DNA of 64,000 bases from assembly GCA_016874005.1 (NCBI GenBank), contig VGVQ01000001.1, positions 124,001 through 188,000 on the forward strand. Direction: 5' to 3'. Made by a program: the position numbers and the translations under genes. Source of the DNA: Gemmatimonadota bacterium. Lineage in GTDB: Bacteria > Gemmatimonadota > Gemmatimonadetes > Gemmatimonadales > GWC2-71-9. Shown one piece after another: positions 9,171 to 16,409 of this stretch. The notes under the pieces were generated by a model. That model saw only the letters and a list, made by a program, of their open reading frames with translations, was not told where the DNA came from and did not search any database. Each line of letters starts with the position of its first letter. The first letter of the stretch is position 1.

Positions 9171-10845
9171 CACCGGCGCCGGCGCCGTCACCATGCCGCT
9201 GATCGACTTCCAGACCCACCCCGATCGCTACCGGCACTGGAAGCTCGAGGTGGACGGCCCGATCGGGTACCTGACCATGCGGGTCGAGGAGACCGGCGGT
9301 CTCGTCCCCGGATACGAGCTCAAGCTCAACTCCTACGACCTCGGCGTCGACATCGAGCTCCACGACGCGGTCCAGCGTCTCCGATTCGAGCATCCCGGCG
9401 TCAAGGCGGTGGTGATTCGTTCCGGGCACGACCGGGTCTTCTCCGCCGGCGCGAACATTCGAATGCTCTCGCAGTCGAGCCACGGCCACAAGGTGAACTT
9501 CTGCAAGTTCACCAACGAGACTCGGCTCGCCATCGAGGACGCCACCGGGCACAGCGGCCAGACCTATCTGGCCGCGGTGAGCGGCAGCGCGGCCGGCGGC
9601 GGCTACGAGCTGGCCCTCGCCGCCCAACACCTGATGCTGGTCGACGACCGGACCTCGGCGGTGTCGTTTCCCGAGGCGCCGCTTCTGGCGGTACTGCCGG
9701 CCACCGGCGGCCTGACCCGGATCGTCGACAAGCGCAAAGTCCGTCGCGACCTGGCCGACGTGTTCAGCACGCTCGAGGAAGGCGTCAAGGGCCAGCGGGC
9801 CCTCCAGTGGCGGCTGATCGACGAGTTGGTCCCGAAGTCGACCTGGCAGGCCCGGGTGACGGAACGTGCCAAGGCGTTGGCCGCTCGGTCGGACCGCCCC
9901 GATGACGGACCCGGGGTGCCGTTGGTGCCGCTCGATCGGACCATCGACGGCGACCAGGTTCGGTACCGGTGGGTCGAGATCGACATCGACCGCGGCCGCC
10001 GAGTCGCCACCGTGATGCTCCGGGCCCCGGAGAGCGCCGCGCCGGCCGCCCCGGCCGATGCCCTGGCGTTAGGCAGCCGGTTCTGGCCCCTGGCGTTCGC
10101 GCGGGAGCTCGACGATGCCATCCTCCACCTCCGAGTGAACGAGCCGGATATCGGCCTGGTGGTATTCCGCTCGGCCGGGGACCCCGCGGCGGTGCTGAGC
10201 CACGATGCCCTCCTGGTCGCCCATCCGAATCATTGGTTTCTCCGCGAAGTTCGCTTGCTCCTCAAGCGAACGCTCAAGCGCATCGACCTCACCGCGCGGT
10301 CGCTCATCGCGTTGGTCGAGCCTGGCAGCGCCTTCGCGGGCACCCTGGCGGAGGTGGTCTTCGCGGCCGACCGGTCGGTCATGGTGGAGGGGAGCCTCGA
10401 CGGCTCGCCGGCCAGGGCGTCGTTGGCGCTCTCGGAACTCAACTTCGGCTGGTATCCGATGTCGAACGACCTCTCCCGCCTGGCCACCCGGTTCTTGGGC
10501 GACCCGGGTCACCTCGACGGTCTCCGGGCCAAGGTCGGCCAGCCGCTCGACGCCGGCCAGGCGCTCGAGCTCGGCCTGGTCACCTTCACCTTCGATCGGA
10601 CCGACTGGGCCGACGAAACCCGGATCATGATCGAGGAGCGGGCCAGCTTCTCTCCCGACGCGCTCACCGGTCTCGAGGCCAACTTGCGGTTCGCCGGCCC
10701 CGAGACCATGGAAACCAAGATTTTCGGCCGGCTGACGGCCTGGCAGAACTGGATCTTTCAACGGCCTAACGCGGCCGGCGAGGAAGGCGCCCTCCGGCGA
10801 TACGGAACCGGGGTGCAGCCTCGTTTCGACAGGAATCGGGTGTAA
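9157..10845 (+). CDS. boxC: 2,3-epoxybenzoyl-CoA dihydrolase (benzoyl-CoA-dihydrodiol lyase)
   Basis: BoxC opens the ring of 2,3-epoxybenzoyl-CoA hydrolytically, releasing formate and giving 3,4-dehydroadipyl-CoA semialdehyde. At 562 residues the length fits the family, which is built from two crotonase-like halves. The first half shows SAGANIRMLSQSSHGHKVNF and GSAAGGGYELALA, the CoA-binding and oxyanion elements. ATG 9157 overlaps the hydrolase gene; ATG 9193 (MPLIDF) is an alternative start that would remove a 12-residue Ala/Gly-rich leader. boxB follows after two bases. Two CGTTAGGC octamers, in opposite orientation, lie at 10067 and 10764. Confidence 0.93.
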   Translation: MAAPDTGAGAVTMPLIDFQTHPDRYRHWKLEVDGPIGYLTMRVEETGGLVPGYELKLNSYDLGVDIELHDAVQRLRFEHPGVKAVVIRSGHDRVFSAGANIRMLSQSSHGHKVNFCKFTNETRLAIEDATGHSGQTYLAAVSGSAAGGGYELALAAQHLMLVDDRTSAVSFPEAPLLAVLPATGGLTRIVDKRKVRRDLADVFSTLEEGVKGQRALQWRLIDELVPKSTWQARVTERAKALAARSDRPDDGPGVPLVPLDRTIDGDQVRYRWVEIDIDRGRRVATVMLRAPESAAPAAPADALALGSRFWPLAFARELDDAILHLRVNEPDIGLVVFRSAGDPAAVLSHDALLVAHPNHWFLREVRLLLKRTLKRIDLTARSLIALVEPGSAFAGTLAEVVFAADRSVMVEGSLDGSPARASLALSELNFGWYPMSNDLSRLATRFLGDPGHLDGLRAKVGQPLDAGQALELGLVTFTFDRTDWADETRIMIEERASFSPDALTGLEANLRFAGPETMETKIFGRLTAWQNWIFQRPNAAGEEGALRRYGTGVQPRFDRNRV

Positions 10846-10847
10846 TC

Positions 10848-12296
10848 ATGATCGATGCGATGCAGGTCGACTACGACGGTTTGATCCCCAACAACGTGGG
10901 CCTGGCGGCGGACGAGCGGGTCAAGAAAGCGCTCGAGACCTGGCATCCCGGCTACATCGACTGGTGGATGGACATGGGACCGGTCGGATTCCAGCAGGCG
11001 CTGGTCTATCTCCGGACCGCGGTCGGCGTCGGCGCGAACGGCTGGGCCAAGTTCGACTACGTCAAGATGCCCGAGTACAAGTGGGGGATCCTCTTGGCGC
11101 CGCAGGTGCCGGACCGCAAAGTCCCCTTCGGCGCGAGCAAGGGCGAGCCCGCCTGGCAGGAAGTCCCCGGTGAGCACCGAGCCATGTTGCGGCGGCTGAT
11201 CGTGATCCAGGGCGATACCGAGCCGGCGTCGGTCGAGCAGCAACGCCACTTGGGCGCGACCGCCCCGTCGCTCTACGATCTCCGCAATCTCTTCCAGGTC
11301 AACGTCGAAGAAGGCCGCCACCTCTGGGCGATGGTCTACCTCCTCCAGAAGTACTTCGGGAAGGACGGCCGGGAAGAGGCCGAGGAGCTGCTCCGCCGTC
11401 GCTCCGGCGACGCCGATACTCCGCGGATGCTCGGCGCCTTCAACGAGAAGACGCCCGACTGGCTGTCGTTCTTCATGTTCACCTTCTTCACCGACCGCGA
11501 CGGCAAGATGCAGCTCGAGGCGCTGGCGCAGTCGGGGTTCGATCCGCTGTCGCGGACCTGCCGGTTCATGCTGACCGAGGAAGCGCACCACATGTTCGTC
11601 GGCGACACCGGTGTCAGCCGGATCGTCCAGCGAACCTGTCAAGCGATGAACGAGGCCGGCATCGACGATCCGACCGACATCGAGCGGGTTCGGGCGCTCG
11701 GCGTGATCGACCTGCCCACCATCCAGAAGAAGGCCAATCTCCACTTTTCCCTGACGCTCGATCTCTTCGGCTCGGAGGTGTCGACCAACGCCGCCAACGC
11801 GTTCCACGCCGGCGTCAAGGGTCGCTATCGCGAGGACAAGCTCGACGACGATCATCGGCTGGAATCCGACCTCTATCCGGTGCTCCGGCCGGTCGACGGG
11901 GTGATCACCGCGGTCCAGGTACCCGCGCTCTCGGCGCTCAACATGCGACTCCGCGACGACTACGTCTACGACTGTCAGAAGGGTATCGACCGCTGGAACC
12001 GGGTCATCAGCGCGGCGAACATCGACTTCAAGATCGCGCTGCCCCACGTGGGATTCCATCGTCAGATCGGGGAGTTCCGCGGGCTGCCCGTGGACGTCGC
12101 CGGTAATTTGCTGACCCAGTCGCAGTGGGACACCCGCCGCGACGAGATGCTGCCGAACGGCACCGATCAGGCCTTCATCGAGGGGCTGATGGCCAAGCCC
12201 CAGTTCGAGCCAGGCAAGTTCGCGGGGTACATCGCGCCGCCCAGGGTCGGGATCGACAACAAGCCGGGCGACTTCGAATACGTGAAGATCGCCTGA
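10848..12296 (+). CDS. boxB: benzoyl-CoA 2,3-epoxidase, oxygenase component
   Basis: BoxB is the di-iron monooxygenase that epoxidises benzoyl-CoA, acting with the reductase BoxA. The 482 residues contain the carboxylate/histidine iron ligands in EEGRHLWAMVYL (about 153) and TEEAHHMFVGDTGV (about 242). Flanking sequences such as WWMDMGPVGFQ and NVGLAADERVKKALE are characteristic of the family. It lies two bases after boxC and one base before the fusion gene, so the three are probably one transcript. No boxA reductase and no boxD semialdehyde dehydrogenase is present in the window, so this part of the pathway is completed elsewhere. Confidence 0.95.
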   Translation: MIDAMQVDYDGLIPNNVGLAADERVKKALETWHPGYIDWWMDMGPVGFQQALVYLRTAVGVGANGWAKFDYVKMPEYKWGILLAPQVPDRKVPFGASKGEPAWQEVPGEHRAMLRRLIVIQGDTEPASVEQQRHLGATAPSLYDLRNLFQVNVEEGRHLWAMVYLLQKYFGKDGREEAEELLRRRSGDADTPRMLGAFNEKTPDWLSFFMFTFFTDRDGKMQLEALAQSGFDPLSRTCRFMLTEEAHHMFVGDTGVSRIVQRTCQAMNEAGIDDPTDIERVRALGVIDLPTIQKKANLHFSLTLDLFGSEVSTNAANAFHAGVKGRYREDKLDDDHRLESDLYPVLRPVDGVITAVQVPALSALNMRLRDDYVYDCQKGIDRWNRVISAANIDFKIALPHVGFHRQIGEFRGLPVDVAGNLLTQSQWDTRRDEMLPNGTDQAFIEGLMAKPQFEPGKFAGYIAPPRVGIDNKPGDFEYVKIA

Positions 12297-12297
12297 G

Positions 12298-14088
12298 ATG
12301 GCTCGAGCTACGTTAGGCCGCCTCTGGCGGATCGCCCTGGTCGCAACGGCCGCCGCGAGCGTCACCTCGAAAGCGGTCTCCGCCCAGGCACCGCGGCGGG
12401 TCGCCGAGGGCGTGTACCTCGTCGCCGGCCCGCGAAACGTGGCGTGGGTGGAACTCGGACCGGACATCCTGGCCATCGTGCCAGACCGGTCGGCGGCGTC
12501 GGTGGCAGCGTTGCGCCGTCATGCCGACCGACCGATTCGGGCCCTGTTCGCGACGAGCGGTGGGGTGGGCCCTGATTCGAGCTTTGCCGCGCTCGAGCTC
12601 ATCCCGGAGAGCCGCAGGGCAACCGCCGGGCCGGCGAGCATCCGGTTCACCGGCTCAGTCATGCTCGGGCCCCGGTCGGTCGAGATCCGCGAGATGGAGC
12701 GGGCCGTCTGGCCCGGGAACGGGATCGTGCACGTACCTGATGCCGGGGTGCTCTTCGTCGGCGATCTCGCGGGACCCGGGACCGTGCTGGATTCGGTTCG
12801 GTCGGGGGCCTGGCTCGTCGCCCTGGAGCGGCTGGAACGGCTCGCTCCGCGGGTAGTGGTGACCGGGTCCGGACCGGCCGGCGGGCCGGAGCTGCTCCGG
12901 CAGGCTCGCGAGGCGCTCGTGGCCGGATTGGCGCACGCTAGGGCCGGGATCGATCGGCGGCTGCCGATCGATTCGATCGCCGGCTCGAGTCCGACGCCTC
13001 GCCTGACGAGACACCTCGCCCGCGAGATGGTCGGGCTCGTTCCCCCCGCGATGATCGACGAGCTGGAGCTGCGAGCGGGGCCGTCGTTCACCGCCGCGAC
13101 TCCCGGATGGACTCGGCCCAGGATCGTGGTCATCAACGACCTGTGGCCGGGAAAGGGTAACCGAATCGGGGAGCTGTCGTACGTCGCCCCCGGGGTGGAG
13201 ATCCGGGTCCCGCGGTCGGCCCAGGAGACGACGACCTTGGTGGCCGACGCGGACGGGTTCATGGGGCAGCCCGCCGGGGCGGTCGTACGCGCCGGCCGGA
13301 AGCTCCGCTGGATCCAGAGCGTGTCGGCGGGCGTCGAGGGGGCGATGGCCATCCCGGGCTTCGCCGACAGTGAGATCCTCCTCACCAACGCCCAGAAGAT
13401 CTACGCGCCGCCGCTGGTGGAACACGTCTTCGGGCTCCTCCTCGGGCTGACCCGCAAGCTCCACGTGGCGGTTCCGTTGATGAAGGAACGCACCTGGGCC
13501 GACGACCCCGTGGTGTTCCCTCCTACCCAAATGCCCGAGTTGCGAGGCAAAACCCTGTTGGTTGCGGGGCTCGGCGGAATCGGGACCGAGGTGGCCCATT
13601 GGGGCCACGCGATGGGGATGCGGGTCATCGCCACCCGCAACAACCCGACCCCGCCGACCGCTCGGGTCGAGTATGTCGGAGCCTCCGGCGAGCTGGGCAA
13701 GCTCGCCGCCAGCGCCGACGTGATCGTCAACGCGCTGCCGCTCACGCCCTCGACCCGGAACGTCTTCGACGCCGCGGTCTTCGCCGCGATGAAGCCAACG
13801 GCGTATTTCATCAATATCGGCCGTGGCGGAACGGTGGACACCGAGGCGCTGACACAGGCCCTCGAGTCCAAGCGGCTCGCGGGAGCCGGCCTCGACGTGA
13901 CCAGCCCCGAGCCGCTGCCGGCCACTCACCGCTTGTGGACGCTACCGAACGTCATCATCACGCCCCACGTCGGGTCGAGTTCCGACTGGGAGCGGGAGCG
14001 CACCTGGATCTTGTTCCGGGAGAACCTCCGCCGGTTCGTGGCGGGGGAGCCGCTCCTGTCGGTAGTCGACAAGAAGGCCGCCTACTGA
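12298..14088 (+). CDS. secreted fusion: degenerate metallo-beta-lactamase fold + D-2-hydroxyacid dehydrogenase
   Basis: The 596-residue protein begins with a signal peptide ending near VSAQA (about residue 30). Residues 31-215 follow the SoxH-like metallo-beta-lactamase layout (GVYLVAGPRN, VLFVGDL, VVVTGSGPAGG), but the HxHxDH zinc motif is replaced by ATSGGVGPDSS and the PGHG histidine is lost. Residues about 265-596 form a D-2-hydroxyacid dehydrogenase with a Rossmann loop GLGGIG (about 419), catalytic Arg in INIGRGG (505), Glu in SPEPLP (535) and His in TPHVGSS (554). It starts one base after boxB. An exported NAD-dependent dehydrogenase is unusual. The lactamase assignment is by pattern and weaker than the dehydrogenase one. 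Confidence 0.78.
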   Translation: MARATLGRLWRIALVATAAASVTSKAVSAQAPRRVAEGVYLVAGPRNVAWVELGPDILAIVPDRSAASVAALRRHADRPIRALFATSGGVGPDSSFAALELIPESRRATAGPASIRFTGSVMLGPRSVEIREMERAVWPGNGIVHVPDAGVLFVGDLAGPGTVLDSVRSGAWLVALERLERLAPRVVVTGSGPAGGPELLRQAREALVAGLAHARAGIDRRLPIDSIAGSSPTPRLTRHLAREMVGLVPPAMIDELELRAGPSFTAATPGWTRPRIVVINDLWPGKGNRIGELSYVAPGVEIRVPRSAQETTTLVADADGFMGQPAGAVVRAGRKLRWIQSVSAGVEGAMAIPGFADSEILLTNAQKIYAPPLVEHVFGLLLGLTRKLHVAVPLMKERTWADDPVVFPPTQMPELRGKTLLVAGLGGIGTEVAHWGHAMGMRVIATRNNPTPPTARVEYVGASGELGKLAASADVIVNALPLTPSTRNVFDAAVFAAMKPTAYFINIGRGGTVDTEALTQALESKRLAGAGLDVTSPEPLPATHRLWTLPNVIITPHVGSSSDWERERTWILFRENLRRFVAGEPLLSVVDKKAAY

Positions 14089-14099
14089 CCCGCGCGAGA

Positions 14100-14130
14100 A
14101 AGCCCGGCGCCCGTCAGGGACGCCGGGCTT
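14100..14130. terminator. hairpin between convergent genes
   Basis: AAGCCCGGCG and CGCCGGGCTT form perfect 10-bp arms around an 11-base loop. It sits 12 bases after the fusion gene stop and 17 bases from the stop of the convergent protease gene, so it can serve both directions. No long T-run follows on either side. Confidence 0.75.
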
Positions 14131-14146
14131 CCCCGTTCATCGCCGA

Positions 14147-15372
14147 TTACCGTACCGTCAGATTGCCGAGCTCGGCCTCGACGTTCTTGAGCGGGCTGAA
14201 CACGAAGCTGCCGCCGCCCCCGCCCCAGAGAATGCCGACCAGAGTGGCGTTGGTGCCGCCGCTGATGGCGAACACCGGCGCGCCGCTGTCGCCCGAATTG
14301 ACCTTGGCCCTGACGGCGGTCTGGCAGAAGACCACGATGTTGGTGCCGGAGACGCCGTAGTCCACGCAGGTCTGGCTCACTTTGCCCTGGCTCCAGCCGG
14401 TCGTCCGCCCGACCTTGTTGAGGACCGAGCCGATCGGGAACTGGTCGGTCGTGCCGTCGTCGGCCGCGATGGTCCAGTGCCCGACCACCTCGAGCGAGCC
14501 GTTCTTGCTCGATCCGGTGCGGGCGATCCGTCCCAGTTGGAAGCCGGTCGGATCGTCGTAACGCGCCCGGGCGGCGTCGCTCCGCCGACAGACCCGTCCG
14601 CTCGGGCATCCGGCGGACGCGGTGAACACCGGGTCCTCGACTTCGGTCGCGAGACGGGTCGGGCTGATCGACTGGGTGGGCTGGTAGTACGGCGTGTCGT
14701 CCACGCCGCCCTGGTTGGCGGTGCAATGCGAGTTGGTGATGAAGCTCTCCTGGGTCCCGTCGAGGGCGTTGAAGCCGAGGGTGCAGAGGAACCCGGGGAA
14801 GTTGATCTGCAATCCGCCCATGGTCGGCCGATGGGCGTCTCGCAGCGTGGCCATCGGCACGATCGGCTCGGCCGGCTCGACGATCACCGCGCCGGCCGGG
14901 ACCCGAGTCTCAGCAGCTCGGAGCGGACCCGCGAGACCGAGGCGAGATCGCGGACCCCGACCCGGATCCGGTTGGCGCTTTCGTCGGCGTCGGTCCAGTA
15001 GACGCCATCGATGCCGAGCACGGCGGTGGTCAGGCCGCCTCGCCAGCGAGTCAAATCGCGCCAGGAGTAGTCGGCCACCAGCACCCGCATCCCGTCGATC
15101 CGCTGGCCGGCCGACCGGACCACGTTGGTCAGCGCCTGGGCCGCGAGGCCGCGGTCCGCCATCGCGGCGAGGAACACGGTCGGGGTCCCGGACTCGTCGT
15201 AGAAGAACCCGCCAAACCCGGGAATGGCCCTGTCCATGTCGTCGACCGAGGCCCCGGCCGGGAGCGGTTGCGATGGCCGTTCGGTCGGACCGACTGGCGC
15301 CGTGGGGTCGTCGGCGCAGGCGGCGACGACGACGACAGGGACCACCGCGATGAGCAGCTTCCGTATCCGCAT
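14147..15372 (-). pseudogene. secreted lipoprotein trypsin-like (S1) serine protease, frameshifted
   Basis: The gene starts at ATG 15372 with a lipoprotein signal (VVVVAAC, Cys19) and reads through a roughly 150-residue pro-like domain to about 14905, where it runs into an early stop at 14884. From there the second half continues in another frame to 14147 with the protease core: catalytic His in NSHCT, Ser in SGDSGAP, and a substrate-pocket-like GILWGGG. Restoring one base in the CCC run at 14902-14904 would join LLRLG directly to VPAGAVIVEP in a smooth reading. It is therefore either a one-base pseudogene or an assembly or homopolymer error. The longer upstream open frame of the second half (to 15589) is a shadow. 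Confidence 0.8.
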
Positions 15373-15509
15373 GTTGTCCCTCTGGAGGTGGTGACTCAAT
15401 GTGATGAAGATGGTCCCAACGCGCCAGGGGTCGGGCCGAAATGCAAGGCCTTGCGCTCGGACCGCGACCCGTCCGATGCTTGAGCACCGTCCCTCGACTG
15501 GACCACGAG

Positions 15510-16409
15510 ATGCGACTCGCCGTGCTGACCACTTGCCTAACACTGACCGCGGTGCCTTCCGCCTCTGGCCAGGCTCCTGGGGCCACCACCGTGGCGGACC
15601 TCCTCGCCGCGAGAGCGCCCGCCCCTACCCACCGATTGAGCTATGGCGCCGACTCGCTGCAATTCGGCCACCTCCGGCTCCCCCCGGGGCCGGGACCGTT
15701 TCCGGTGGTGGTCTTCGTCCATGGAGGATGCTGGCTTTCGCAGTTCACCATCGGCCACGCCGGCGCCCTCGAACAAGGGCTGGCCGACGCCGGGTTCGCG
15801 GTCTGGAGTCTCGAGTACCGGCGGGTCGGCGATCCCGGAGGTGGCTGGCCCAACACCTTCGGCGACGTGGCCCGGGGCACCGACTTCGTCCGCGAGTTGG
15901 CCGGGCGGTTCCCGCTCGACCTCGCTCGCGTCATCGCCTCGGGCCACTCGGCCGGAGGGCAGTTGGCCCTCTGGTTGGCTGGGCGCCCGAGGATCCCGCG
16001 GTCGAGCGAGCTATGGACCGAGGACCCCATCCCGATCGCGGGCGTCCTGGCGTTAGCCCCCGCGCCGGACCTCGCCGGTCTCCACGATCGAGCCGTTTGC
16101 GGGAGCGTGATCGACAAGCTGATGGGCGGCTCGCCAACCGACCGCCCGGAGCGGTACCGAGCCGCGTCGCCGATGGACCTGGTGCCGATCGGGGTCCCGC
16201 AGCGCCTCGTCGTCGGCGCGCTCGACCGCGACTGGGGTCCGGTTGGGCGCCGGTACTACGAGCGCGCCCAGGCCGCGGGAGACCACGGCGCCGTCATCGT
16301 CGAAGCGCCGGAGTCCGGTCACTTGGACATGATTCTTCCGAGCACGACCTCCTGGCCGCTGGTGCTGGAGACGCTTCGGTCGCTGGTGCCGCCTCCACCG
16401 AGCCGCTAG
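15510..16409 (+). CDS. secreted alpha/beta hydrolase (esterase/dipeptidyl-peptidase-like)
   Basis: The protein has 299 residues, with a signal peptide ending near ASGQA. The oxyanion motif HGGCW and nucleophile elbow GHSAGG mark it as a carboxylesterase/BD-FAE-type alpha/beta hydrolase, and a C-terminal His in ESGHLDM completes the triad. The start at 15510 is chosen because the signal peptide begins there; the frame is open from 15441 but those 23 residues look non-coding. It is divergent from the S1 protease gene, and its TAG stop overlaps the stop of the convergent S9 peptidase by four bases (CTAG). The natural substrate is unknown. Confidence 0.82.
   Translation: MRLAVLTTCLTLTAVPSASGQAPGATTVADLLAARAPAPTHRLSYGADSLQFGHLRLPPGPGPFPVVVFVHGGCWLSQFTIGHAGALEQGLADAGFAVWSLEYRRVGDPGGGWPNTFGDVARGTDFVRELAGRFPLDLARVIASGHSAGGQLALWLAGRPRIPRSSELWTEDPIPIAGVLALAPAPDLAGLHDRAVCGSVIDKLMGGSPTDRPERYRAASPMDLVPIGVPQRLVVGALDRDWGPVGRRYYERAQAAGDHGAVIVEAPESGHLDMILPSTTSWPLVLETLRSLVPPPPSR

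Noticed and set aside
14884-14906. Programmed ribosomal frameshift in the S1 protease
   Set aside because: No slippery heptamer or following pseudoknot is apparent; a single missing C explains the break more simply.
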